Origin: Candidatus Peribacteria bacterium
GTDB lineage: Bacteria > Patescibacteriota > Gracilibacteria > Peribacterales > Peribacteraceae
Assembly: GCA_903854455.1 (NCBI GenBank)
Contig: CAINWJ010000047.1
Location: forward strand, 1 to 16,418
DNA: 16,418 bases
Direction: 5' to 3'
The notes below the pieces were generated by a model. That model was given only the letters and a program-made list of their open reading frames with translations. It was not told the DNA's origin and did not search any database. Position numbers and translations under genes: made by a program. Numbering within the stretch: the stretch's first letter is position 1; the number at the start of each line of letters is the position of its first letter. Positions 6,517 through 14,026 of this stretch are shown piece after piece.

Positions 6517-6524
6517 AATCTACA
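6517..6524 (-). promoter_or_regulatory. -10-like TGTAGATT upstream of the EEP gene
   Basis: TG directly followed by TAGATT (hexamer 6522-6517) lies 6 nt before the GTG at 6510. This spacing predicts a leaderless transcript. The octamer is nearly identical to that before the RluA gene (TGTAGACT). Confidence 0.45.
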
Positions 6525-6645
6525 GAGAACGGAGGATTGTTGTCGAGGCTGAAGACAGAAAGGAATAGATTTCGGCTTGCTTTCATCCATCCGGAGGCAT
6601 AGGTTTCCCCAAACTTGGCTTACTGGGCTGCTTTCCGACCATCCC

Positions 6646-7914
6646 ATGAACGCACTTTCGAGACTGTTCTACAAGTACCGGCGCTTCGCAAAAATGATCA
6701 AGTTGTTCCTGATGATTTCAGGACCGGGCATCATCGTAATGGTCGCGGATAACGATGCCGGTGGCATCACGACCTACACGGCAACCGGTGCCGCCTACGG
6801 TTATGGACTGCTCTGGTTCCTAGTCCTCCTAGGACCCGTCGCCTACTTCATTCAGGAAATGACCGTACGGCTGGGAGCAGTCACGAAACGCGGACACGCC
6901 GAAGCGATCTTCGATGCTTTCGGTCCCTTCTGGGGATGGTTCTCGCTCCTTGACCTCGTCCTCACAGACTGGCTGACACTCGTGACGGAATTCATCGGGA
7001 TGACGGCGGCACTGAGCATTTTTCACATCCAGCCATGGATCACGGTACTGATCGTCTGCACCGTGATGGGCATCATGATCCTTCGCGGACGCTACTGGAC
7101 ATGGGAGAAGATCGCCATCTTCTTCTGTGCACTGAACCTGGTGTATGTGCCGGCCGCATTCATCGTCCATCCATCGATCAGCGACATCATCAATCAGGGA
7201 TTCATCCCACACTTCCCAGGCGGCTTCACCGGACAACTCTTCTTCTTCCTGATGGCGAACATCGGAACGACCATCGCGCCATGGATGGTGTTCTTCCAGC
7301 AGAGCTCCGTCGTGGATAAGGGGCTGCAGGAGAAAGATATTCCCTGGGGCAAGCTGGATACCGCGGTCGGATCGCTCTTCACCATCCTCATCGCTGTGTT
7401 CTGCGTGGTTGTGACGGCGACACTCCTCAAGGGTGTGCAGATCGAGAGTGCGGCACAGGCGGCAACCATCCTCATGGGGCAGAGCCGGTACCTCGGTACC
7501 CTCCTCGCCATCGGCCTCTTCAACGCAGGCTTCCTGGGTGCCATCTGCATCTCGCTCGCCAGCTCCTGGGCATTCGGCGAGGTCTTCGGCTGGGCGCACT
7601 CCCTCAACCACAAAATCCGAGAGGCGCCGTGGTTCTACGCATTCTACTTCTTCATGATCATTACGGCAGGATGCGTGGTTCTCATTCCCGGTGCTCCCCT
7701 CGTTCAAATCACCCTCTTCGTGCAGGTGATCGCGACAACGCTGCTCCCGGCTGCTCTCGTCTTCCTGATCCTCCTGCTCAATGACGAAACGCTCATGGGA
7801 AAATTCAAGAACACGCTCTTCCAGAACATCGTCAACGTCGTCATCGTCGGTGCTATCATCGTGCTCTCCACTCTCTATAGCATCAGTGCTTTGTTCCCAA
7901 ACCTCTTCGTCTGA
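6646..7914 (+). CDS. Nramp-related divalent metal (probably Mg2+) transporter
   Basis: The 422-residue product has about 11 membrane helices. The unwound part of TM1 reads ADNDAGGI (34-41) where classical Nramp has DPGN. TM6 reads ANIGTTIAPWM (204-214) where classical Nramp has the A-x-x-MPH motif. Loss of that Met, the soft-metal ligand, is a known feature of Nramp-related Mg2+ transporters (NRMT), so Mg2+ is the likelier substrate than Mn2+ or Fe2+. I chose the ATG at 6646; an in-frame TTG at 6577 would add 23 hydrophilic residues and has a TAGATT 5 nt upstream, so it is not excluded. Downstream lie a small membrane protein and a PRC/MgtE_N/CBS protein, which fits Mg2+ homeostasis. Confidence 0.9.
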   Translation: MNALSRLFYKYRRFAKMIKLFLMISGPGIIVMVADNDAGGITTYTATGAAYGYGLLWFLVLLGPVAYFIQEMTVRLGAVTKRGHAEAIFDAFGPFWGWFSLLDLVLTDWLTLVTEFIGMTAALSIFHIQPWITVLIVCTVMGIMILRGRYWTWEKIAIFFCALNLVYVPAAFIVHPSISDIINQGFIPHFPGGFTGQLFFFLMANIGTTIAPWMVFFQQSSVVDKGLQEKDIPWGKLDTAVGSLFTILIAVFCVVVTATLLKGVQIESAAQAATILMGQSRYLGTLLAIGLFNAGFLGAICISLASSWAFGEVFGWAHSLNHKIREAPWFYAFYFFMIITAGCVVLIPGAPLVQITLFVQVIATTLLPAALVFLILLLNDETLMGKFKNTLFQNIVNVVIVGAIIVLSTLYSISALFPNLFV

Positions 7915-7918
7915 TCGC

Positions 7919-8134
7919 ATGGAAGCCTCCTTCCCACCACCAAGCGGCAACAGGATGAGTGAGTTCCTCAGAACACGCTTCTCCAAGTTCCGGGAGATTA
8001 ATGAGAAATACCGAACTCCGCGGATCAAGACAACGAAGGCAGTGTCCATCGCACTGCTGATGCTGCGGCTCTACCTGTTCCTCTTGATCGGCATCCTGTT
8101 CTTCAAATTCATTACGACGATATTGATGCCATAA
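7919..8134 (+). CDS. Small single-pass membrane protein, unknown function
   Basis: The 71-residue product has a basic N-terminal half (FLRTRFSKFREINEKYRTPR) and one hydrophobic segment at about 41-68. The ATG at 7919 is only 4 bp after the Nramp-related stop, so co-translation is likely; ATG at 7955 would give a 59-residue form. It lies between the transporter and its putative Mg2+-sensing partner and could be a transporter accessory subunit. That role is inferred from position only. Confidence 0.6.
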   Translation: MEASFPPPSGNRMSEFLRTRFSKFREINEKYRTPRIKTTKAVSIALLMLRLYLFLLIGILFFKFITTILMP

Positions 8135-8152
8135 TGAAAGGAAACCGACGAG

Positions 8153-8213
8153 TCCAAGGAAACCAAGGAACCTTGATACAACGATCACCCTAACCCTGAC
8201 CCTGATTCCCGAC
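8153..8213. repeat. Family B and family C short repeats upstream of the CBS gene
   Basis: 8153-8175 holds inverted copies of the 9-bp family B word (CCAAGGAAA). 8188-8213 holds CCCTAA/CCCTGA hexamers (family C) that run almost to the ATG at 8220. Family C recurs as two opposed blocks right after the same gene. Confidence 0.6.
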
Positions 8214-8219
8214 CCTCTT

Positions 8220-9503
8220 ATGACCCTCTCCTACGACAACGTTGCGCAAGGTCAGAAGTGCTACCTGACGGACATTCTGGGAGGTCGGGTCTGCGTCCAT
8301 GGAAAGAAGATCGGGAAACTGGTCGACATGGTCATTGTGGAGAACGGTGATCATCCCGAGGTCACGAACCTGGTGGTGCGCAGACCGTTTGGCGACCCGT
8401 CACTCCTGATCCCGTGGGACAAGGTGAAGCTGCTCAAGAAAGATGAGGTCGTGGTCTCCATAGACAAACTGGAGGAATTCGAACGTGAACCACAGGAGAC
8501 AGATATCCTCCTCAAGGATCACGTGCTGGACAAGAAGGTGATCGACATGGAGGACCGGGAAGTGGAGATCGTCTACGACGTGAAGCTGCTGGCGAAGAAC
8601 GGCAAGCTCATGGTGACCGACGTGAACATCAGCTTCTACCGGTTCCTGCGTCGTCTCGGACTCAAGTGGTTCGCTAAGTTCGTCTACAACATCCGTGGAA
8701 AAGAGAAGGATCACAAGATCCCCTGGAGATTCATCCAGTCACTGCCGCAGAACATCGGCAGTTTCCGTGGAGATGTGAAGCTCAAGGTGCTCCGTGAGAC
8801 GCTGGAAGAATTTCATCCTGCCGACGTTGCGGACATTCTGGAGGAAGTGGACCCCAATCAGCGTGTTGCGATCTTCAACCAGCTGGAATCCGAACAGGCA
8901 TCTGAAACACTCGAGGAAATCGATCCTGCGGTGCAACGCGATCTGGTGCCGGCGCTGAAGAAAGATCGGGTCGCGCAGCTCCTCAGTACCATGACCTCCG
9001 GTCAGGCAGCGGATATCCTCTCTGCTCTCCCGCACTCCGAGACGCGGGAAATCCTGCGCGTGCTCAAGACCACGAACCCGGAACATGCACGAAAAATCGA
9101 TGCAATCCTGGGGAAGCAGGAGGAGCGAATCGGCAACTATGCGACCAGCAAGATCCTGATGGTGGAGCAAGCAACGAGTGTCGCGGCTGCGCGTGAGCAG
9201 TTCAACCGGACTGCCAGTGACATGGCTGTGGTGCTCTACATCTACGTCGTCGATGCACACGGCAAACTGGTCGGCGTCATGGATCTGAAGGAATTTCTCC
9301 ACGGCTCGCTAGAGCAGACCATGAAGGACATTATGCGCGACAACGTCATTAGCCTCCATCCACAGAGTACGCTGAAGGAAGCTCTAGAACTCTTCTCACG
9401 CTACGACTTCCGGGCCATCCCGGTGATCAATGAAGAGGGCATCCTGACGGGGGCGATCCCGTACAGGGATGTGATGAATCTGAAACATAGATTCTTGGAG
9501 TAA
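8220..9503 (+). CDS. PRC-barrel / MgtE_N / CBS-pair protein, probable Mg2+ sensor-regulator
   Basis: The 427-residue protein is soluble. PRC-barrel-like segments lie at about 14-90 (GRVCVHGKKIGKLVDMVIVENGD style) and about 97-175. An MgtE N-terminal superhelical domain follows at about 185-300 (LEEFHPADVADILEEVDPNQR, with repeated acidic helices), then two CBS motifs at about 305-427. It matches the cytosolic sensor half of MgtE Mg2+ channels, but the membrane channel domain is absent. In MgtE these domains bind Mg2+ and gate the pore, so here they may gate the Nramp-related transporter encoded just upstream. No Shine-Dalgarno sequence precedes the ATG. The gene is bracketed by CCCTGA-type repeats. 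Confidence 0.88.
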   Translation: MTLSYDNVAQGQKCYLTDILGGRVCVHGKKIGKLVDMVIVENGDHPEVTNLVVRRPFGDPSLLIPWDKVKLLKKDEVVVSIDKLEEFEREPQETDILLKDHVLDKKVIDMEDREVEIVYDVKLLAKNGKLMVTDVNISFYRFLRRLGLKWFAKFVYNIRGKEKDHKIPWRFIQSLPQNIGSFRGDVKLKVLRETLEEFHPADVADILEEVDPNQRVAIFNQLESEQASETLEEIDPAVQRDLVPALKKDRVAQLLSTMTSGQAADILSALPHSETREILRVLKTTNPEHARKIDAILGKQEERIGNYATSKILMVEQATSVAAAREQFNRTASDMAVVLYIYVVDAHGKLVGVMDLKEFLHGSLEQTMKDIMRDNVISLHPQSTLKEALELFSRYDFRAIPVINEEGILTGAIPYRDVMNLKHRFLE

Positions 9504-9504
9504 G

Positions 9505-9593
9505 CAGGGTCGGGGTGAGGGTCGGGGTCAGGAATTGCCTGCGATGATTTTTTCGATTTCCGATCCCTGACCCTGACACCTGACCCTGTCCCC
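9505..9593. repeat. Family C inverted repeat pair after the CBS gene
   Basis: The left block 9505-9532 is built from GGGTC(G/A)GG words. The right block 9565-9593 is built from CCCTGA words. They are imperfect reverse complements around a 32-nt AT-richer spacer that includes a run of six T. The transcript could fold into a long hairpin after the CBS stop (9501-9503), so a terminator role is possible. Confidence 0.5.
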
Positions 9594-9597
9594 GCTC

Positions 9598-9606
9598 TGA
9601 TACACT
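9598..9606 (+). promoter_or_regulatory. Extended -10 (TG-A-TACACT) 6 nt before the Cys-rich gene
   Basis: TACACT at 9601-9606 has TG one base upstream and ends 6 nt before the ATG at 9613. The predicted start of transcription falls on or next to the ATG. No Shine-Dalgarno sequence is present. Confidence 0.5.
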
Positions 9607-9612
9607 CTCCGC

Positions 9613-11241
9613 ATGCCTTCTGTCTGTGTCAACGCTTGGTGCCGCCAGTCCTTCGAGATCACTCCTGCCGATCTCGCATTTCTGGATAAAGTCAGCCCAG
9701 TATTCAATGGAAAAAAGGATCAGATTCCAGCGCCAACACCCTGTCCCGCTTGTCGTGAACAGCACCGAATGTCGCACCGCAATGAGCGAAGCCTGTACCA
9801 CCGGAATTGTGATCTCACCGGTAAACCGATGATCTCCATGTACAGTCCGGAAGAACCATACAAAGTTTTCGATCAAGACATCTGGTGGAGTGATCGCTTC
9901 GATCCACTCCAGTACGGACGCGCATTCGATTTCTCAAGGCCGTTCTTCGAGCAATTCAAGGAGCTGGAACTGGCTGTGCCGAAGTGCTCCATCACAAACA
10001 TCAGGAGTGAAAATTGCAACTACACCAACTACTCCTGCGAAAACCGGAATTCGTATCTGCTGGTCGGCAGCTTCCGATCGGAGAACTGCTACTACGGCTA
10101 CCGCATCTTCTACTGCAAAGACGTGTGCGATTGCTACGACCTGCTGAAGTGCGAACGATGCTACGAATGCCTGGAATCCGGATCTCTCTACGACTGCCTG
10201 CACTGCGAACAGTGCTTCAACTCGTCAAATCTGATGCACTGCAAAGACTGCACTGGATGCGAGCACTGCTTCGGCTGTATGAACCTACGAAACAAGGAGT
10301 ACCACATCTTCAACGAGCCATGTTCGAAGGAAGAATATCCAGAAAAAATTCAATCATTGCTCAAGAATCCATCGGAAATGAACTCACGCATCACCACACT
10401 GCGGCAATCGGTGCCTCATCGTTTCGCGTATCAGATCCAGTGCGAGGACGTCAGCGGCGATCAGCTCTGGAACTCGAAAGATTGTCACGAAAGCTTCATC
10501 CTCAAAAACTGCCGAGATTGCACATGCTGCCGCGGAGGAGAAGGAAGCAAAGACTGCGGAGATTGCAATTTCTTCGACAACTGCGAATTGCAATACCATA
10601 GCTGCAATAATCAAAATAACTACAGCCTGCTGTTTAGCTCACTGATCTGGTACTGCAAGAATGCACTGTATTCGATGAACTGTTTCAATAGCGAGAACTT
10701 CTTCGGCTGCACGGGACTCAAGAAACATCAATACTGCATCCTCAATAAACAATACTCGAAGGAAGAGTACGAAACTCTCGTTCCAAAAATCATCGATCAC
10801 ATGCGCAAAACCGGTGAATGGAGCAACTACTTTCCGCCACAGATCTCCGCCTTCGGCTACAACGAAACCGTTGCCCATGAGTTCCTGCCGCTAACCGAAG
10901 CAGAGGTGGAACAGAGAGGATGGCGATGGCGAACGCTTGATCCATCAGGGAAAGATCTCAGGCAATCAGGTGACACGACGACGACGGTTCTACGGTGTTC
11001 CGTCACAGAAAAACCATTCAAGACTATTCCACAGGAACTGAAGTTCTACACAGAGATGAGCATCCCGATCCCGACGAAGTGTCCCGATCAGCGGCACCAG
11101 GAGCGCATGGCACGATTGAATCCAAGGAAACTGTGGAACCGCGAGTGCGCCAGCTGCGGCAAGCCGATAGCGACGAGTTACTCGCCGGAACGATCAGAGA
11201 AGGTGGTGTGTGAGGAATGTTATTTGAAGGAGGTGTACTGA
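9613..11241 (+). CDS. Large Cys-rich protein with zinc-finger-like modules at both ends
   Basis: The 542-residue product has about 44 Cys and no signal peptide, so it is probably a cytoplasmic metal-binding protein. The N-terminal module (1-95) has C5/C10, CPAC at 44-47 and RNCDLTGKP...YSPE at 64-80. The C-terminal module (about 460-542) has C462, CPDQRHQERM at 490-499, RECASCGKP...YSPE at 510-526 and CEEC at 533-536. The two are clearly related. Between them, residues about 125-380 form a Cys/Tyr/Asn-rich solenoid full of CxxC pairs. It contains a second internal repeat: GC-x2-L...Y-x-I-x-N...SKEEY at 221-242 and again at 365-386. I associate such proteins with candidate-phyla genomes, where they are unnamed. 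Zn2+ or Fe-S binding is inferred from the CxxC density; no catalytic motif is seen. Confidence 0.88.
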   Translation: MPSVCVNAWCRQSFEITPADLAFLDKVSPVFNGKKDQIPAPTPCPACREQHRMSHRNERSLYHRNCDLTGKPMISMYSPEEPYKVFDQDIWWSDRFDPLQYGRAFDFSRPFFEQFKELELAVPKCSITNIRSENCNYTNYSCENRNSYLLVGSFRSENCYYGYRIFYCKDVCDCYDLLKCERCYECLESGSLYDCLHCEQCFNSSNLMHCKDCTGCEHCFGCMNLRNKEYHIFNEPCSKEEYPEKIQSLLKNPSEMNSRITTLRQSVPHRFAYQIQCEDVSGDQLWNSKDCHESFILKNCRDCTCCRGGEGSKDCGDCNFFDNCELQYHSCNNQNNYSLLFSSLIWYCKNALYSMNCFNSENFFGCTGLKKHQYCILNKQYSKEEYETLVPKIIDHMRKTGEWSNYFPPQISAFGYNETVAHEFLPLTEAEVEQRGWRWRTLDPSGKDLRQSGDTTTTVLRCSVTEKPFKTIPQELKFYTEMSIPIPTKCPDQRHQERMARLNPRKLWNRECASCGKPIATSYSPERSEKVVCEECYLKEVY

Positions 11242-11279
11242 CCTGCAAGCTGTAACGCGAGCCTCGGGCGAGCGGTCAA

Positions 11280-11352
11280 ACGGGCATCGTGCCCGTGATG
11301 ATGAAATAGTGGCGGACGCGACGTCCGCCAAACCGCTGGCTAAAAGCCAGCG
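11280..11352. repeat. Three consecutive perfect triloop hairpins between convergent genes
   Basis: The hairpins are 11280-11296 (7-bp stem, loop TCG), 11310-11330 (9-bp stem, loop CGA) and 11334-11352 (8-bp stem, loop AAA). All stems are exact. They fill the gap between the Cys-rich gene (+) and the glycosyltransferase gene (-), so they may stop transcription from both sides, although no T-tracts follow. A 10/11 copy of the GCGAGCCTCGC palindrome precedes them at 11257. Confidence 0.7.
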
Positions 11353-11362
11353 CCACAACTCC

Positions 11363-12907
11363 TCAAAGTTTGTAAATCCTCAGCAACTCCGCCCCCATCC
11401 GCTCGATCGTGAACACGGGCTTCCGTGCAAGCAGTACCGGCATCTCCGCTTCCGAATACCGAGTAAAGAACATGATGTACGAAGCATCGGCTGAACACTT
11501 GAAGATGAGATCCGGACGAACGTCGTACCACTCGATCAGCACATCAGCCGTCGGAACACAGACAATCGCATTCCGCGTTGCATTCTCATTCAGCCAATCC
11601 ACCCCCTGCTTGTACGTCGCGCCCCAGTACTCGACGTTGAACTGACGATCCATGCGATCGGGAAGCATCAGGCGGACAATTTCGTTGCGATAGGACCCTT
11701 CGAATGGATGAGTGATGACAACTTCGTATACGAGTGAGAGGAGGATAAGCGGAATAATGACAAAATGTAGAATGTAGAATGTAGAATGTAGAATTTTGGC
11801 GAAAACAAAATCCAAACCAATTGCTGCGATCAGTGCCACAGCCGGCAACGTGAAGAAGAATTGCCGCATGCCGTCATACCGAACCAAGCCTGGTTTCATA
11901 CTCAACGCCATCGGAACAGCAATCCAGAGGAGCAAGAACGAATATGTCGGCAAACGTTTCTTCCTGATGAGCGATCGAGCCACAAGCCACAAGCCAATAG
12001 CTACGAGCACGATCATCATCACCGGCATCGCCATCAGATACTCCAGGATCGTGTAGTACCACGGCAACTCCGCTCCACCGAACTGCTGACCGAAGAAGAG
12101 CACTTTGCCCGGCCAGTAATCGCTCTGAAGGAAAAAGCTGATGGCATGAGGAATCAGAAGAAGGTCACCCCAAGCCGTGGGCCAGCACACCACCAATCCG
12201 ATCACGAATGCTACCAGGGCCAACATCAGCATCACCATTTCATTCCTGATACTGATCGATCCTCCGCGTCTTCGATCGAATAGCCAGAACAAATACGCAA
12301 CCAACACCGCGGGTGCCATCAGTATCGCGCTGACTTTGAATGCGACGGCAGCACCGAAGAGAACGCCGGAGAGAATAAATAATTTGTTCGAAGATTGATT
12401 GATTGCTTTGAGAAGAATATGCGATGCGATGAGAACAACCAGAAGGAGCGGAATATCCTTGGGATTGTAATGCGCGTGAGCAATGAACTGAGGAAACAGG
12501 ACGAAGAACATGAGCGAAAACCACGCGATCCGTTTGCCGGCAATTGAACGCGCGAATGCGAAGAGCCAACCAACTGCGATGCTGGCAGTGATGAGATTGA
12601 GTACATGGCTTGCTTCGAAGAGCGGCAATGAACATGTGGCCATGAGCCACCCCGACAACCAGTATCCGAGCAAATAATAAACTGGACCGTACTCGATGCC
12701 GTTGCCGGGCATCAGACGCAAAACCTCGCGATCACCGAAGCGGAGAAAGACATCGAACAGGTGACCCCAATTGCGATGCAATGGCTCATCCCACGTGGCA
12801 CCGTACTGCGACAACTGGGTAAGTTGGATGAGGAAGAATGCCAAGCCAAGCAGAATCGGCAGGAGCAGCCATTCCCATCGATGCCAAAAAGAAACCAAGG
12901 ATTTCAT
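11363..12907 (-). CDS. GT39-like (PMT/ArnT-type) membrane glycosyltransferase
   Basis: The 514-residue product has many hydrophobic helices and a C-terminal soluble part. The first extracytoplasmic loop carries ATWDEPLHRNW (D40, E41), the acidic catalytic-type motif of GT-C lipid-phosphosugar transferases. HAHYNPKDIPLL is the second conserved block of the family. Such enzymes transfer a sugar from a polyprenyl-phosphate donor to a lipid or protein at the outer membrane face. ATG at 12907 is chosen over GTG at 12928 because a -10-like TATCAT ends 7 nt before it. Residues 372-382 (ILHSTFYILHF) are encoded by a block of the heptamer repeat lying in frame, within or at the edge of a membrane helix. 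Confidence 0.88.
   Translation of the reverse strand: MKSLVSFWHRWEWLLLPILLGLAFFLIQLTQLSQYGATWDEPLHRNWGHLFDVFLRFGDREVLRLMPGNGIEYGPVYYLLGYWLSGWLMATCSLPLFEASHVLNLITASIAVGWLFAFARSIAGKRIAWFSLMFFVLFPQFIAHAHYNPKDIPLLLVVLIASHILLKAINQSSNKLFILSGVLFGAAVAFKVSAILMAPAVLVAYLFWLFDRRRGGSISIRNEMVMLMLALVAFVIGLVVCWPTAWGDLLLIPHAISFFLQSDYWPGKVLFFGQQFGGAELPWYYTILEYLMAMPVMMIVLVAIGLWLVARSLIRKKRLPTYSFLLLWIAVPMALSMKPGLVRYDGMRQFFFTLPAVALIAAIGLDFVFAKILHSTFYILHFVIIPLILLSLVYEVVITHPFEGSYRNEIVRLMLPDRMDRQFNVEYWGATYKQGVDWLNENATRNAIVCVPTADVLIEWYDVRPDLIFKCSADASYIMFFTRYSEAEMPVLLARKPVFTIERMGAELLRIYKL
11762..11794. repeat. Heptamer repeat family A inside the glycosyltransferase gene
   Basis: This is a 33-bp block of GTAGAAT units (plus strand) read on the minus strand as ATTCTAC units. 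It adds exactly 11 codons without breaking the frame. It lies in the stop-free orientation. Confidence 0.85.
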
Positions 12908-12914
12908 GGGAGGA

Positions 12915-12922
12915 ATGATACA
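12915..12922 (-). promoter_or_regulatory. -10-like TGTATCAT upstream of the glycosyltransferase gene
   Basis: TATCAT (12920-12915) is directly preceded by TG and ends 7 nt before the ATG at 12907. The same hexamer occurs before the 15084 gene. Confidence 0.45.
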
Positions 12923-12931
12923 CCGCACCGA

Positions 12932-13025
12932 AATGTAGAATGTAGAATTGAGAATGTAGAATGACTGTGAAAATTGTTCGAATGCCGCTTGCGCATTCTA
13001 CATTTTACATTTTACATTCTACATT
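12932..13025. repeat. 32-bp inverted pair of heptamer repeats between trpS and the glycosyltransferase gene
   Basis: The arms 12932-12963 and 12994-13025 are equal in length and match at 28 of 32 positions as reverse complements, around a 30-nt spacer. The trpS stop codon (13021-13019) lies in the right arm. Transcribed, it would form a long AU-rich hairpin just after trpS. Confidence 0.8.
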
Positions 13026-14023
13026 CCTCCCAGTCCTACCTTCGTCCTCACCCTCTCCATCGTCTTCTCCGCAATCTTCTTCGCCTTGGCTGCTCCCGCC
13101 TTCATCACCTCTTCGACGAAGCCGGATTTCCTGATCAAGTCTTCTCGCTTCTTCCGCATCGCGCCGAAATGATCGAGGTACGCTTCAAATAACAGTTTCT
13201 TGGCATCGCCGTAGCCCAGCCCACCAGCACGGTACCGATCCGCGAGGACCTTGGAATCCTGCTCGGAGAGGAACAATTTGTGAATCTTGAACACCGAACA
13301 GGTCTCCGGATCTTTGGAAGCAGCAACGTCTTTGGAATCCGTCACGATCCCCATGATCGCCTTCTTGATAACCTTCTCGTCTCCGAAGAGCGGGATGGTG
13401 TTGCCGTAACTCTTGCTCATCTTCTGACCGTCCGTTCCGGGGACGACCGCCGTATCCTCGCGGATCATGGGCTCGGGAACGACGAGTGTCTCGCCGAATT
13501 CATTATTGAACTTGATGGCGATGTCCCGCGTCATCTCCAGATGCTGCTTCTGGTCGCGACCGACCGGGACAAGGTTGACGTCATAGAGCAGGATGTCCGC
13601 AGCCATCAGAACCGGATACGTGAACAGCCCGACCGATGCCGCGATCCCCTTCTCCACCTTTTCCTTGTAGCTCACCGCACGCTCCAGGAGTCCCATCGGT
13701 GTCACTGTGGAAAGAATCCAGGAAAGCTCCGTGTGCTCCGGAACATCCGACTGGTAGAACATGATGGCCTTCTCAGGATCGAACCCGCAGGCAAGGTAAT
13801 CCAGCACGATGTCCTGCCGTGCCTTCCTCAGAATCTCCGCATCCTTGACCGTCGTGAGCGCATGCAGATCCGCGACGAAGAAGATGCTCTGTCCGGACTT
13901 CCCGACATACTCCAGGTTCGGCTTGATGGATCCGAAGTAGTTCCCAAGGTGCAGCTGACCGGAAGGCTGGATGCCGGAGAGGACTCGGAGCTGCTGAGGT
14001 GGCGGTAGCGGAGATGGAGACAT
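13019..14023 (-). CDS. trpS: Tryptophanyl-tRNA synthetase
   Basis: This is a 334-residue class I aminoacyl-tRNA synthetase of normal TrpRS length. The HIGH-type motif is PSGQLHLGN (20-28) and the second signature is KMSKS (201-205). TrpRS-specific blocks include FFVADLHALT, CSVF and the PVGRDQKQHLEMTRDIA region (153-170), which belongs to the Trp/ATP pocket. It charges tRNA-Trp in the cytoplasm. ATG at 14023 precedes a short Pro-rich N-terminus and has no Shine-Dalgarno sequence; the upstream sequence is heptamer repeat with a TACATT 11 nt before the ATG. The final codons run into the repeat (GGM then TAG), so the stop is supplied by a repeat unit. Confidence 0.97.
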   Translation of the reverse strand: MSPSPLPPPQQLRVLSGIQPSGQLHLGNYFGSIKPNLEYVGKSGQSIFFVADLHALTTVKDAEILRKARQDIVLDYLACGFDPEKAIMFYQSDVPEHTELSWILSTVTPMGLLERAVSYKEKVEKGIAASVGLFTYPVLMAADILLYDVNLVPVGRDQKQHLEMTRDIAIKFNNEFGETLVVPEPMIREDTAVVPGTDGQKMSKSYGNTIPLFGDEKVIKKAIMGIVTDSKDVAASKDPETCSVFKIHKLFLSEQDSKVLADRYRAGGLGYGDAKKLLFEAYLDHFGAMRKKREDLIRKSGFVEEVMKAGAAKAKKIAEKTMERVRTKVGLGGM

Positions 14024-14026
14024 ACG

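Noticed and set aside
6829..8049. Long open frame (406 codons) on the minus strand opposite the Nramp-related gene
   Set aside because: It is a mirror of a GC-rich coding gene; the translation is rich in Asp, Glu, His and Arg with no domain, and the plus-strand product is an unmistakable membrane transporter.
10014..10601. Second frame within the Cys-rich gene (195 codons, Arg/Leu-rich)
   Set aside because: It is a shifted-frame reading of TGC-rich codons; the composition is typical of a shadow frame.
13280..14008. Open frame on the plus strand opposite trpS
   Set aside because: trpS carries all TrpRS motifs; the opposite frame is His/Arg-rich without any recognisable feature.
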